Assembly (NCBI RefSeq): GCF_000717185.1 | Contig: NZ_JNYE01000028.1 | Span: 3,825 to 67,824, forward strand | DNA length: 64,000 bases | Direction: 5' to 3' | Source: Kitasatospora phosalacinea | GTDB lineage: Bacteria; Actinomycetota; Actinomycetes; Streptomycetales; Streptomycetaceae | Shown here: piece after piece, positions 22,267 to 31,674 of the stretch | Numbering within the stretch: position 1 is the first letter of the stretch | Layout of the letters: the number at the start of each line of letters is the position of its first letter | Notes under the pieces: model-generated | The model's input: only the letters and a program-made list of their open reading frames with translations | Told to the model about the DNA's origin: nothing | The model's database searches: none | Made by a program: the position numbers and the translations under genes

Positions 22267-24732
22267 GTGACCACCCATCTGCCCGAACGCGTCATCATCG
22301 ACGCCGAGTTCGTCGACGACGAGCACGACGAGCGCCAGGCCGCCGCCGACGGCGGCACCACCCGCAACACTACGACCGCTCGCGGCGGCAAGACCTCCGC
22401 CAGCGGGGCGACCAGCGACGGCCCGGCCGCCGACGGCACCGCCGCGACCGAGGGCCCGGACCTCGGTGCCCGCCTTGCCGCTGCCCTCGCCCGCCAGGGC
22501 CGCCGCGAGTACGCGGCCCTGCGAGAGGGCCTGACCGTCCTGAAGACCGAGACCGGCACCTGGGCCGCCGCCTCCAAGGAGACCCCGGCGCACCTGCGCG
22601 CCTCCCTGCTCAACCGCCGCTACGCCACCTGGACCGCCAAGCAGAACGCGGAGGTCGAGCGCCTGGAGGAGAAGGCCGGCGAGCTGGAGAAGAAGGCCCG
22701 CCGAGCCCTCGCCGCCGGACAAACCGACGAGGCCAGCACCGCCGACCACAAGCAGGCCACCACCGTCGCCGCCGCGCTGAACGCGGAGGCCGCCGACTGG
22801 CGCGAGCGGGCCCGCGAGATCCAGCGCCAGCCCTACACCGGCCACATCGAGCCGGTCGACGCCGAGCTGGAGCGCCACCGCCGCCGCACCGCCAACAAGC
22901 GCCGCACCGGCCTGGCCGTCCTGACCATCGCCCTCGGCGGCCTCGAGATCGCCGTCGGCAACCTGATCCTGCCGACCATCACCGCCACCGGGCTGCTGCT
23001 GACCGCCTGGGCCAAGGGCCGCATCAGCGGCTGGCGCCGGGAGCTGCCCGACGTGCCCGCCCTCGCCTACGAGATCGCCACCGGCAAGCCCGCCAAGGAC
23101 AAGAAGGACAAGGACAACAAGGAGCAGGTCGCCGCGGCCCCCTTCGACGGCGCGCTGTTCCCCGGCGACACCGGCAAGCCCTTCCACATCCACGACGTCA
23201 CTACCCCGGCCGTCGCCGCCGAGTGCGTGCGCCGGGCGCTGCTCGCCGAGGACATCCCGCTCGCCCACGTCGACGAGCCCGTCCAGCACCCGTGGGGCTG
23301 GGAGGTGGTGGTCCGGGTCTCCGAGGGCACCTCCGGCGACATCGGCGACAAGCTCGGCGCCCTGGAGACAAAGTTCGACGTCGGCGACGGCGACGTGATC
23401 CTCCAGCCCAACCGCAAGCGCACCTCCGAGGCCACCCTGCGCATCGTCACCGGCGACCTGTTCGGCGCGATGAAGCCCGCCCCGTACCGGGCCCCGCACT
23501 CGGTGGACATCACCACCGCGGGCACCTTCGGCATGAGCGCGGACGGCACCGACCTCACCTTCTCCCTCGCCGAGCTGATGGGCGAGGTCATCGCCCGCTC
23601 CGGCGGCGGCAAGTCCACGCTGATCCGGGCGCTGCTCGACTGGACCACCGCCGCGTACAACGCGGTCACCGTGTTCCTCGACCCGTCCGGCGACGGGCCG
23701 GGCAAGTTCGAGGACGCGGTCGCGCTCACCAGCACGGACCCGCTCCAGATCGAGTTTGCGCTGCTGTCCCTCTACCGGCTCGCCGCCGGCCGCGCCCGCA
23801 TCCGCCGCAAGCTCGGCATGGGCGACACCTGGAAGTGCAGCCGCGAGCACCCCGCGGTCTTCGTCTTCGTCGATGAGTTCCCCAAGCTCACCAAGCGCAG
23901 CAAGCTGATCATCGCCGAGCTGATGCTGGTCGGGCGGAAGGAAGGCGTCTGGCTGATCTTCGCCGCGCAGGGCGCCACCAGCACCCTGCTCGGCTCGAAC
24001 ATCGCCCAGCACCCCGCGCTGAAGATCCTCGGCGCGTGCCGGGACGTCGACACCACCCAGGCCCTGGGCGGCGGCGCGATCGACTGGGGCTACCTGCCGC
24101 ACCGGCTCCAGCCCAAGTCCGGCGACAACCTCAACGACGTCGCCAAGACCTACATCGTCGGCGCCCCCGGCGTCTGCGAGGACCCGATGCTCCACAAGTG
24201 GCACCACATCCCCGACGACGAAGGAGGCCGCCGTGCCGCCGAGCGCCTCGCCGCCGGCCTCCTCGACGTCGACCAGGCGTCGATCGACGCGGCCCTGTGG
24301 TCGCCGAACCCGCCCAGTCTGAAGTTCGCCGACGAGGACGAGTACCTCCACTACGTTCCGTGGCCGGACCTGCTGGCGATGTGCGCCGAGGACGACGACG
24401 ACTTCGATCCGGACGGCGCAGACGAAGCCGACCTGCCGCCGATCCTGACGGCGCTCTGGGAAGCGTTCGAGAAGCACGGCGCCCCGGACTTCCTGCTCAC
24501 CGACCAGGTCCTGCAGCACCTCGCCACCACCGGCGAGGAGTGGCGCAAGTGGGACGACAGGGAGCCCACCGACCGACGCCGCGAAGGCGCGAAGAAGATC
24601 GCCCGCGACCTCAAGAAGGCCGGCATCACGGAGCTGGGCACGGTCCGCCGACCCGACCTCGACAAGGACAACCCGCCCTCTGGGTTCCTCCTCGCCGACA
24701 TCGAAGCCGCCATCAAGGCCACCGCGGTCTGA
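22267..24732 (+). CDS. traB: Conjugal DNA translocase, FtsK/SpoIIIE (TraB-like)
   Basis: 821 aa from GTG 22267, with GAAGGAG upstream. After an acidic N-terminus and a helical charged region come hydrophobic segments (about residues 218-250), then the FtsK motor with Walker A SGGGKST near 445-451 and Walker B VFVFVDEF near 531. The C-terminal 90 residues look like a winged helix (LLTDQVLQHLATTG ... ARDLKKAGI), as used by TraB to read 8-bp recognition repeats. TraB-type proteins move double-stranded plasmid DNA between hyphae in Streptomyces conjugation. A repeat cluster directly downstream could be its target. The gene symbol is by analogy. Confidence 0.85.
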   Translation: MTTHLPERVIIDAEFVDDEHDERQAAADGGTTRNTTTARGGKTSASGATSDGPAADGTAATEGPDLGARLAAALARQGRREYAALREGLTVLKTETGTWAAASKETPAHLRASLLNRRYATWTAKQNAEVERLEEKAGELEKKARRALAAGQTDEASTADHKQATTVAAALNAEAADWRERAREIQRQPYTGHIEPVDAELERHRRRTANKRRTGLAVLTIALGGLEIAVGNLILPTITATGLLLTAWAKGRISGWRRELPDVPALAYEIATGKPAKDKKDKDNKEQVAAAPFDGALFPGDTGKPFHIHDVTTPAVAAECVRRALLAEDIPLAHVDEPVQHPWGWEVVVRVSEGTSGDIGDKLGALETKFDVGDGDVILQPNRKRTSEATLRIVTGDLFGAMKPAPYRAPHSVDITTAGTFGMSADGTDLTFSLAELMGEVIARSGGGKSTLIRALLDWTTAAYNAVTVFLDPSGDGPGKFEDAVALTSTDPLQIEFALLSLYRLAAGRARIRRKLGMGDTWKCSREHPAVFVFVDEFPKLTKRSKLIIAELMLVGRKEGVWLIFAAQGATSTLLGSNIAQHPALKILGACRDVDTTQALGGGAIDWGYLPHRLQPKSGDNLNDVAKTYIVGAPGVCEDPMLHKWHHIPDDEGGRRAAERLAAGLLDVDQASIDAALWSPNPPSLKFADEDEYLHYVPWPDLLAMCAEDDDDFDPDGADEADLPPILTALWEAFEKHGAPDFLLTDQVLQHLATTGEEWRKWDDREPTDRRREGAKKIARDLKKAGITELGTVRRPDLDKDNPPSGFLLADIEAAIKATAV

Positions 24733-24762
24733 CACACACAGTAACCGGCGGCGGACGCCGCT

Positions 24763-24898
24763 GATCCGTCCGCCGATCCGACCCCGACCTGTCGCCGATC
24801 CGTCCTGATCCGTCCCCCGAGACGGATCAGGGACAGGTCGCCGACAGATCACCAAACGGATCACCAACTGCAAAAACAGATCAGACAGATCAGATCCG
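24763..24898. repeat. GATCCG repeat cluster downstream of the translocase gene
   Basis: GATCCG at 24763, 24775, 24797, 24807 and 24893, and its complement CGGATC at 24823 and 24857, within 136 bp of the otherwise empty 24733-25028 gap. ACAGAT recurs three times (24844, 24876, 24885). In pSVH1-type plasmids the cis-acting transfer locus (clt) is a cluster of short repeats read by TraB. This cluster is a candidate by position. Confidence 0.6.
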
Positions 24899-25028
24899 CA
24901 CACCCCCTGAGACGGCCCCGGAGCCCGCGTCCGAGGCCGTTGCCCACCACCTACACACCCGCTCGCCCACCCGCCCCACCGCACCACCCAGACACTCACC
25001 CATCGTGACCGATCGGAGGAGACCGGCC

Positions 25029-27500
25029 ATGACCCCGGCCCGCACCACCACCCCCCGAAAGCCCCGCGGAGGCGCCGCCAGGCCCCCGGCGAAGAGCGCC
25101 GCCAAGCCTCCCGCGGCCACCGCGCCGAAGACCCCGGCCGCGGTCGTCCCGGCGACCTTCACCCGCCCCTCGGCGGACCCGGTGGCGGCCGACGCCGCCG
25201 ACCGCGCCGCCGACATCCGCGACCTCGCCCAGGCCGCCGCCGACGCCCTGCTGCGCTCCGCCCGCCGCGCCGCCGACGCCGAGCTGGCCACCGCCCAGCA
25301 GTGGACCGAGGAGGCCGAAGCGCTGCGCGCCGCCGCTGAGGCGGACGCGGAGATGCTCACGCAGCGTGCCGAAGTGGCGTTCCGTCAGGTGATCGACATG
25401 GCCAACGACCACGCCGACCTGATCCGCCGGAGCGCTGCCGAGGACGCCGCCGAGCGGCGCGAGGAGGCGGAGGAGGCCGCCCGCAGGCGGATCGCCGCTG
25501 CCGAGCAGCAGGCCGCCGATCTGACTCGGGTCGCTGCCGAACAGGCCGACCAGATCCGCGCCCAGGCGGCCGAGCAGGCCCGGTTCGACACCGCCGCCGC
25601 CCAGGAGATCCTGGCCCGCGCCGAGCAGGCCGCCACCGAGACCACCGACGCCGCCCAGCAGCGGGCCGGGCAGATCCTCGCCCAGGCCGACCGGGACGCC
25701 GACGCCCTGCGCGAGCGCGCCGAGAAGCGCGTCGAGCAGACCCACAAGGACGCGGCCCGGCAGGCCGACACCCTGATCGGCGACGCCCGGACCCGGGCGG
25801 ACGGCCTGCTGGAGGCCGCCCGCGGGCAGGCCGACGAGCTGCGCCGTGCCGCTGAGGAGGACGCCGAGCGGGTGCGCGTCCAGGTTCGCCGGCTGCGCGA
25901 GGACGCGGACCGGGAGATCGACCAGGCCACGGATGCGGCCCGCGAGGTGCGGGCCAAGGCCGCGGCCGACGCCGACCAGGTCCGCGTCCAGGCCGAACAG
26001 GAGATCCGCCAGCAGCGGACCCGGAGCGCCGCAGAGGCGGCCCGGCTGCTGCAGGACGCGACGAAGGACGCCGAGAAGATCCTGCGCCAGGCCGAGAAGG
26101 CGGCGGCCGCGCTCGGACACGAGAGCGAGCAGGCGCTGGCCGAGGCGAAGAAGACGGAAGGCCAGGCGGAGCGGCTGCGCCAGCTCGCCGCCCAGGACCT
26201 GGAGGCCGCCGCCGAGGAGCTGCGGCAGGCCACCAGCCGTACCGTCCGCAAGCTGGAGCGGCGCCGCCTCAAGCGCGAGGCGCGCACCGCCGCGCGGGCC
26301 GGCAAGCCCACCGCCACCGCCCGCGTGAAGGCGTTCGCCAAGGCCAACGCCCGCCGCCTGCTGGCGATCGTGCCGATCACCGCGCCGATGGCCGTCGCCT
26401 GGACCGGCCAGGCCGGCTTCGCCCACGACATCCTGGGCTGGATCGCCCCGTTCACCGTGCTGTTCGCCGCCGCCTGGGAGCTGTCCACCGCCTTCGTCGC
26501 GTGGATGTACCACGAGGCCCGCAAGGTCGGCGACAGCGGCACCCTCTACCGCGTCTCGACCTGGGCGTTCGCCATCGGCGCGGCCGTCATGAACTACTGG
26601 CACGCCTCCGCCACCGTCACCGGCCAGAAGTGGGACCCGGTCGCTCACAAGATGGTCGACCAGCTCAGCTACTGGGACCCCACCCCGAGGGCGGTCGCGT
26701 TCTCGGTCATGAGCATCACCGGCATGGTGCTGTGGGAGCTCTACGCCCGCCTCATCCACCGCAGCAAGCTCCGCGCGGACGGCAAGGTCGCCAAGTCCCG
26801 GCCGACCATCGGGGCGATCCGCTGGGCCCGCTACCCCGGCCACTCCTTCACCGCGTGGTCGCTGGCGATCACCGACGAGTCGCTGTCCACCGTCGAGCTC
26901 GCCTGGACAGCCGCGGCGAACCACCGCGCGATGGTTCGCCGAACCGGCCTCGGCACGGTTCGCCGCATCATCGCCGCCGCGATCGGCGTCGGCGACTGGA
27001 TGCCGCTGCGCGCTCTGCCCGCCGTGCCGAACCGAACCCTGATCGTCGCGGTCTCCGGTTCGCCGAACCCGGCCGCCGTCCCCCAGTTCGCGGTTCGCCT
27101 CACCCGCCCCGGTTCGCCGAACCAGCCCCCCAAGGGCCCCGGCGGTTCGCCGAACCCGGCCCTGCCCGCGGCGCGCTCCGGCGCGACCGGCAGCCGCCGC
27201 GAACTGGAGGCCGCGAACCGCACCACCCCCACCGGCGAACCGGCCGGGACCGCCTCCGAGCCGCGAACCGCCGCCGACCAGCAACGCACCGTCCCGGACC
27301 CGGACGGTTCGAACCGGCGCAGCGCCGCCCAGGAACTCGTGGACGAGCAGGTTCGGCAGGTCCTCGCCCTGATCGAAGCCGTCGGCTACGACACGGTCGA
27401 CCTCGACTACGTCATGGCGAACCTCGGCCTGAAGAAGACCACGGCCTACCACCGCCTCACCGACGCCCGCCGCGAGTTCGCGAACCGCACCGCCGCCTGA
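25029..27500 (+). CDS. DUF2637/SpdB-like protein with long coiled coil and C-terminal HTH
   Basis: 823 aa from ATG 25029 (GGAGGA eight bases upstream). Residues about 55-430 are a long Ala/Glu/Arg/Gln-rich coiled coil. About 440-560 carry the membrane segments of the DUF2637 family found in SpdB proteins (GWIAPFTVLFAAAWELSTAF, WAFAIGAAVMNYWH). The C-terminus (about 775-820) is an HTH (VDLDYVMANLGLKKTTAYHR). The 600-750 linker is Pro-rich, and its DNA contains dense GGTTCG/CGAACC repeats. SpdB-type proteins bind DNA and assist intramycelial spreading. The coiled coil is exceptionally long. Confidence 0.8.
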   Translation: MTPARTTTPRKPRGGAARPPAKSAAKPPAATAPKTPAAVVPATFTRPSADPVAADAADRAADIRDLAQAAADALLRSARRAADAELATAQQWTEEAEALRAAAEADAEMLTQRAEVAFRQVIDMANDHADLIRRSAAEDAAERREEAEEAARRRIAAAEQQAADLTRVAAEQADQIRAQAAEQARFDTAAAQEILARAEQAATETTDAAQQRAGQILAQADRDADALRERAEKRVEQTHKDAARQADTLIGDARTRADGLLEAARGQADELRRAAEEDAERVRVQVRRLREDADREIDQATDAAREVRAKAAADADQVRVQAEQEIRQQRTRSAAEAARLLQDATKDAEKILRQAEKAAAALGHESEQALAEAKKTEGQAERLRQLAAQDLEAAAEELRQATSRTVRKLERRRLKREARTAARAGKPTATARVKAFAKANARRLLAIVPITAPMAVAWTGQAGFAHDILGWIAPFTVLFAAAWELSTAFVAWMYHEARKVGDSGTLYRVSTWAFAIGAAVMNYWHASATVTGQKWDPVAHKMVDQLSYWDPTPRAVAFSVMSITGMVLWELYARLIHRSKLRADGKVAKSRPTIGAIRWARYPGHSFTAWSLAITDESLSTVELAWTAAANHRAMVRRTGLGTVRRIIAAAIGVGDWMPLRALPAVPNRTLIVAVSGSPNPAAVPQFAVRLTRPGSPNQPPKGPGGSPNPALPAARSGATGSRRELEAANRTTPTGEPAGTASEPRTAADQQRTVPDPDGSNRRSAAQELVDEQVRQVLALIEAVGYDTVDLDYVMANLGLKKTTAYHRLTDARREFANRTAA

Positions 27501-27646
27501 CCCGCGAACCGCACTCGGCGAACCACGAACCGGTTCACCACTCGACCCGCGAACCGCGAACCGGCCCAGGGGTGAACCACGTACCCCGGGGCCGGTTCGC
27601 GAACTGGCCCAGCCCGAGGGCGCCGGGCAGGTTCGCCCGCCGAACC
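26916..27646. repeat. Dense GGTTCG/CGAACC repeat field
   Basis: I count about 10 copies of GGTTCG and 19 of CGAACC in 730 bp, several joined as the palindrome GGTTCGCCGAACC (for example at 26933, 27057, 27111, 27144). The field spans the 3' quarter of the DUF2637 gene and continues into the noncoding 27501-27646 interval, where copies are closest. Persistence across the stop codon argues that the repeats are selected as DNA, probably as protein-binding sites. Confidence 0.75.
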
Positions 27647-27754
27647 GAGCACCCTCGCCGCCGACCGTCGCTAACCAGACGAAACCCTCCAAAGACCGGA
27701 TCAAGTACCGCACCACCGCCGAAAATTGGCCGCACCATTCACGAAAGGAACCCG

Positions 27755-28129
27755 ATGCACCACCTCGTCACCCTGTCCGGCCTCGCCGCCGTCGTCCTGG
27801 CCCTGCGGGCCGTCCAGCTGACCGTGCTGGCCCTCCACGTCCGCTACGCCATCCACCACGGCATCGGCAACGTCACCGACTCCGAGTTCGCCCTGCTGTG
27901 CGCCAGCGGCATCATCACGTTGATCAGCGCCATCGGCGGAGGAAACGCCATCACCGCCACCACACACGCCAGCCAGTGGGGATGGGCCCACGGGATTCTC
28001 GCGGTCGGCACCACGCTGGCCTACATCCTCCTGAGCTACGCCACCGACTGGAGCGCGCGGACCTGGTGGGACAAGCGGACGGCGCGCAAGGCCGGCCACA
28101 CCGCCGAAGCCGTCGAGGCCACGGCCTGA
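27755..28129 (+). CDS. Membrane protein, 124 aa
   Basis: ATG 27755, with GAAAGGAA upstream. Hydrophobic segments at residues 3-28, about 45-68 and 80-96, a conserved-looking SEFALLCASGIITL stretch and a polar basic tail (KRTARKAGHTAEAVEA). It resembles the small membrane partners next to spdB genes; no precise family. Confidence 0.75.
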   Translation: MHHLVTLSGLAAVVLALRAVQLTVLALHVRYAIHHGIGNVTDSEFALLCASGIITLISAIGGGNAITATTHASQWGWAHGILAVGTTLAYILLSYATDWSARTWWDKRTARKAGHTAEAVEATA

Positions 28130-28243
28130 CAGCCCACCCAGGCCCCTGTCCCGCCCGGAGCAGGGGCCCTTCCCCGCCGTAGCACCGTTCCCACCCCTCC
28201 TGCGCAACCTCCGCACCGCGTAGGCGAACCCGCGGCCGAGAAC

Positions 28244-28280
28244 CGGGGTGCGGGAGCGAAGCAAGCGCTCCCGCACCCCG
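28244..28280 (+). terminator. Hairpin terminator after the transfer membrane genes
   Basis: Perfect 15-bp stem, CGGGGTGCGGGAGCG (28244-28258) with 28266-28280 and a 7-base loop. A weaker hairpin (GCCCCTG/CAGGGGC) lies at about 28142-28168. Together they should end transcription from the transfer region. Confidence 0.7.
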
Positions 28281-28328
28281 GGCCTCGTTGAACACGCGCA
28301 ACCACTGCCTCAAGAACGGATGGACACC

Positions 28329-28778
28329 ATGCCCGCCACCGTCCAGGTCGTCGGCGCCGTCACCCAGTTCGCCGTCGAGCACCGCCACGGCACCGCCGCC
28401 CTCATCGCCTTCACCACCGACGGCGCCGGAACCACCGGCTACACCCGGCTCGAGTTCACCGCCGACCAGCTGCACGACCTGGCCGGCCTGCTCGCCGCCG
28501 CCCGCGGCGCGGACACCGCTGCCCCGCCCGCCCCGGTGATCGCGATCCCTGCGCAGACCCCCGTTGCCGCGCCGCCGCAGGAGGACACCCCCACCGTTCT
28601 GCGTCGGCTCTACGCCACCTTGCGCCGCCGGCCCGGGGCCGAGGAGATCCGTCAGGCCCTGGCCAGCAGGGGCCTGATCGACCCCGGCCTCTCCCGCTCC
28701 ACCCTGCAGCGCATCCGCCAGAACTTCGAAGACGACCACCCCGAACTCCGAGCCGAACGGCAGCAGCCGCAGCTCTGA
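28329..28778 (+). CDS. Hypothetical protein, 149 aa
   Basis: ATG 28329 (an ATG three codons earlier is possible). An N-terminal beta-rich half (VQVVGAVTQFAVEHRHGTAALIAFTT), a Pro/Ala linker and a helical C-terminus resembling a small DNA-binding fold (LRRLYATLRRRPGAEEIRQAL ... STLQRIRQNFEDDHPEL). The family is not recognised. It is bounded on both sides by strong hairpins, so it is probably transcribed alone. Confidence 0.7.
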   Translation: MPATVQVVGAVTQFAVEHRHGTAALIAFTTDGAGTTGYTRLEFTADQLHDLAGLLAAARGADTAAPPAPVIAIPAQTPVAAPPQEDTPTVLRRLYATLRRRPGAEEIRQALASRGLIDPGLSRSTLQRIRQNFEDDHPELRAERQQPQL

Positions 28779-28783
28779 GACAA

Positions 28784-28831
28784 CGCGCCGGGGCCCCGAG
28801 GAGAAAGCGATCTCCTCGGGGCCCCGGCGCG
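28784..28831 (+). terminator. Perfect 20-bp hairpin terminator
   Basis: CGCGCCGGGGCCCCGAGGAG at 28784-28803 pairs with 28812-28831 without mismatch, loop AAAGCGAT, starting 5 bases after the stop of the 28329 gene. No U-run follows, as is usual in Streptomyces. Confidence 0.85.
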
Positions 28832-28935
28832 TGCGGGCCGAACCCGGCCCCGGGCGGGCTCCCGTGTGAAGCAAGCACCCAGGAGCCCGCACCGCCCGCC
28901 GCCCGCCGCCACAACCCCGGAAGGACCACCCGCCC

Positions 28936-29454
28936 GTGCACCCCACCGGCTCGCCCGACTTCGCCCCAGGCTCGTTGATCGTTCTCGTCGGGGGTTCCGG
29001 CGCCGGGAAGTCGACCTTCGCCGCCGCCCGCTGGCCGGCGACCTCGCGCCTGTGCCTGGACGAGTACCGCGCCATGGCGACCGACTCCGCGGCCGACCAG
29101 TCCGCCACCCCGGTCGCCGCGCAGATCCAGGACCTGCTCCTGGACGCCCGGCTCGCCCGCCGCCTGCTGACCGTGGTCGACTCCACGGCCCTGATGCCGC
29201 ACGTCAGGGCGCACCTGCTCGCCCGCGCCCGCTACTGGCAGCGCCCGGCCTGCGCGGTGCTGTTCGACGTCCCGCTCGAGCGACGCCGCCGGCTGAACGC
29301 GGCCCGGGAGCGGGTCGTCCCCGACCACGTCCTGTGTGAGCAGGAGCAGCTGCTGCCCACCGCGGAGCAGCTGCGCGCCGAGGGCTTCGCCACCGTCGAC
29401 CGCGTCACCGTCTCCAGCCCGGCCTGCCTCGAACCGGCCCGCATCGGCCGCTGA
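28936..29454 (+). CDS. Polynucleotide-kinase-like P-loop kinase
   Basis: 172 aa from GTG 28936. Walker A GGSGAGKSTFA (19-29), the kinase-type acidic motif LCLDEYRAM, a VVDST motif near 82, the AVLFDVPLERRRRLNAARER lid region and a GF-x-x-V C-terminal strand follow the order seen in the kinase half of bacterial Pnkp/T4 polynucleotide kinase. It would phosphorylate 5'-OH ends of DNA or RNA; the substrate is not determined. A separate HAD phosphatase is encoded at 33644, so the two activities may be split here. Confidence 0.75.
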   Translation: MHPTGSPDFAPGSLIVLVGGSGAGKSTFAAARWPATSRLCLDEYRAMATDSAADQSATPVAAQIQDLLLDARLARRLLTVVDSTALMPHVRAHLLARARYWQRPACAVLFDVPLERRRRLNAARERVVPDHVLCEQEQLLPTAEQLRAEGFATVDRVTVSSPACLEPARIGR

Positions 29455-29501
29455 CCCGCTCCACCCCGCTCGTACTCGCCATCTCCAGGAAGGACAGCAC
29501 G

Positions 29502-30347
29502 ATGAACACCACCACCACCACCAGCCGGGTCGTGTCCGCCCCGGTGCTCGCCTCCGCCTCCTCCGCCATCGTCCGTCGGGGCCTGTTCGCCGAGCAGCCC
29601 CTCGTTGTCGGCGACGAGGGGGTGGAGTGGGCGCTGTGGCTGACCGCCATGGGCGAGATCATTCCGATGCCCAGCCTCGGGGAGGCCCTGATCGAGGCCG
29701 CCGAGCACAACGCGGTGGCGGCCGACCTGGACGACGGCAGCCCGCTCAACGCGGTCGTGCACGCCGTGGTGCTGCACCACGGCAAGGCGTGGCGGCGCCC
29801 GCGCGCCGCCCGCACCGGCAGCGTCCGCCCGCACATCCTGCACTCCGCGTGGTGCGCGATCTGCGAGGAGCCGCTGGACGAGGAGTACGGCTACTACGAG
29901 TCCCCCAAGGACGCCCTCGCCGTCGCCCGGGACCGCGAGTGGAAGACCCTGCCGACCGGTGAGCTGATCTGCCTCCAGGTTGACCCCGCGCACCTGAGCG
30001 CCGAGCAGACCCTCACCGCCCGCCCCGCCGCCGAGGGACAGGCCGCGCTCGACCTGCCCGCCGACCCGGCCCCCGCCTTGGACGGCGGCGAGGAGTACCC
30101 GGTCGGCCGCTACCTGGCCGGCGCCCGCCTCCTGCGCGCCCCGGCCGCGTCCACCGCGCCCGCGGCCGCCGCGCCGGACAGCGGCACCGGCTACCTCACC
30201 CGGATCTCCGAGCGCACCCGCCGCCTCACCGCCGAGGACCTCCTCGCCGCCCTGGCCGACGTCCCCGGCCACGCCGTGGTGGAGATGGCCGGCTACCCGA
30301 TCAGCCGCGCCGAGTACAGCGGCGGCGTCCTCGGCCTGCACGCCTGA
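29502..30347 (+). CDS. Hypothetical protein, 281 aa
   Basis: ATG 29502, with AAGGA upstream. A central CAICEEPLDEEYGYYES segment, with a single CxxC, recalls a degenerate zinc-binding motif. The C-terminal part is helical (LTAEDLLAALADVPGHAVVEM). No membrane segment or signal peptide. It lies between the kinase and the sliding clamp genes and is probably part of the same maintenance module. Confidence 0.75.
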   Translation: MNTTTTTSRVVSAPVLASASSAIVRRGLFAEQPLVVGDEGVEWALWLTAMGEIIPMPSLGEALIEAAEHNAVAADLDDGSPLNAVVHAVVLHHGKAWRRPRAARTGSVRPHILHSAWCAICEEPLDEEYGYYESPKDALAVARDREWKTLPTGELICLQVDPAHLSAEQTLTARPAAEGQAALDLPADPAPALDGGEEYPVGRYLAGARLLRAPAASTAPAAAAPDSGTGYLTRISERTRRLTAEDLLAALADVPGHAVVEMAGYPISRAEYSGGVLGLHA

Positions 30348-30439
30348 CACCGCCCCGCCCCGCGCCACCTGACCCCGCATCACCGGCCCGGCCGCACCCG
30401 CGGCCGGGCCGACCCTTCTCCTAGATCGGAACCCACGCC

Positions 30440-31645
30440 GTGAAGCTCCGCCTGTCCGTCGCCGCCCTGACCGACGCCGTCTCCTACACCGCCCGCGCCC
30501 TGCCCGCCCGCCCCCCGGTCCCCGTCCTGGCCGGCATGCTGCTGACCGCCACCCCGGGCACCCTGCACCTGGCCGCCTCCGACACCGAGGTCTACACCGC
30601 CGACACCACCGCCGCCGAGGTCGCCGACGCCGGCCAGGCCGTCGTTCCCGGGCGCCTGCTGAACGACATCTGCGCCCGCTTGCCCAAGAGCGCGGACGTC
30701 GACCTCGAGCTGGTGGACAAGGGGACCCGGCTGGCCGTCGCCTCCCGCGCCGCGCGCTTCACCCTGCCGGTGCTGCCTCTGGGCGAGTACCCGGCGCTGC
30801 CCGCCCTCCCGGACGCCGTCGCCACCGTCTCCGCCGACGCCCTCGCCCGCACCGTCGCCCAGGTCGCCATCGCCGCCAGCGCCGACCAGACCCTGCCCGC
30901 CATCACCGGCATCCAGCTGCGCCTGGAGGGCGAGCGGCTGCTGATGTCCGCGACCGACCGCTACCGCATCGCTCGCCACGAACTGCCCCTGACCCTCACT
31001 GCCCCGGTGCCGCGCAAGGGCGCGGCGAAGCGCCGCAAGCCCGAGCCCGGCGAAGGCCCGGACCCGGCCGCCAAGGACACCGCGCCCCAGGCGCTGGTGC
31101 CCGCCCGCGCGCTCTCCGAGGCCGCTCGCGCGCTGGACGGCGAACACGCTCTCACCCTGCACTGGTCCGAGGGCCTGTTCGGCCTGGCCACCCCCGGCGG
31201 GCGCAGCTACACCACCCGGATCCTGTCCGGCCACACGTTCCCCAAGACCGACTTCCTCCTGGCGGACATCGCCGCGGTCGCGACGTGGACGCTGCCCGTC
31301 GCCGAGACCGCCGACGCCCTCCAGCGCGTCGCCCTGGTCGCCACCCGCAACACCCCCGTGCTGCTCGTCCTGGACGGCGCCACCGTGCGCATCGAGGCCG
31401 GCTCCGGCGACGACGCCCAGGGCAGCGACCGGGTCCCCGTGAACACGGCCGGGGAGCTCGGCGACGGCTTCGCCATCGGCTTCAACCCCGGCTACCTCGC
31501 GGACGCGTTCAAGGCGCTGGACGCCCCCGAGGCCGAACTGCACATCCGCAAGGCCGACAAGCCCGTCCTCCTGCTGCCCCGCCTCGGTGAGGGCGCCCAG
31601 ACCCCCTACCAGCACCTGCTGATGCCCGTCCGCCTGAACGGCTGA
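30440..31645 (+). CDS. dnaN: DNA polymerase III beta subunit (sliding clamp)
   Basis: 401 aa from GTG 30440. It shows the three-domain clamp pattern: MKLRLSVAALTDAVSYTARALPARPPVPVLAGMLL start (split here for length), the internal SATDRYRIARHELP motif that marks the second domain, and the conserved C-terminus HLLMPVRLNG. The clamp rings DNA and holds polymerases. An Ala/Pro/Lys insert (about 195-220) is longer than in chromosomal DnaN. A plasmid-borne clamp alongside a plasmid DnaB suggests the replicon recruits its own replication or repair machinery. Confidence 0.92.
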   Translation: MKLRLSVAALTDAVSYTARALPARPPVPVLAGMLLTATPGTLHLAASDTEVYTADTTAAEVADAGQAVVPGRLLNDICARLPKSADVDLELVDKGTRLAVASRAARFTLPVLPLGEYPALPALPDAVATVSADALARTVAQVAIAASADQTLPAITGIQLRLEGERLLMSATDRYRIARHELPLTLTAPVPRKGAAKRRKPEPGEGPDPAAKDTAPQALVPARALSEAARALDGEHALTLHWSEGLFGLATPGGRSYTTRILSGHTFPKTDFLLADIAAVATWTLPVAETADALQRVALVATRNTPVLLVLDGATVRIEAGSGDDAQGSDRVPVNTAGELGDGFAIGFNPGYLADAFKALDAPEAELHIRKADKPVLLLPRLGEGAQTPYQHLLMPVRLNG

Positions 31646-31674
31646 CCACCCCGCACGGCCAGAACGGCCCTGCC

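Noticed and set aside
22087..24999. Long minus-strand open frame opposite the translocase gene
   Set aside because: Low-complexity antisense translation, while the plus strand has clear FtsK motifs. The same applies to long antisense frames at 24996-27716, 30380-32674 and 60829-63648.
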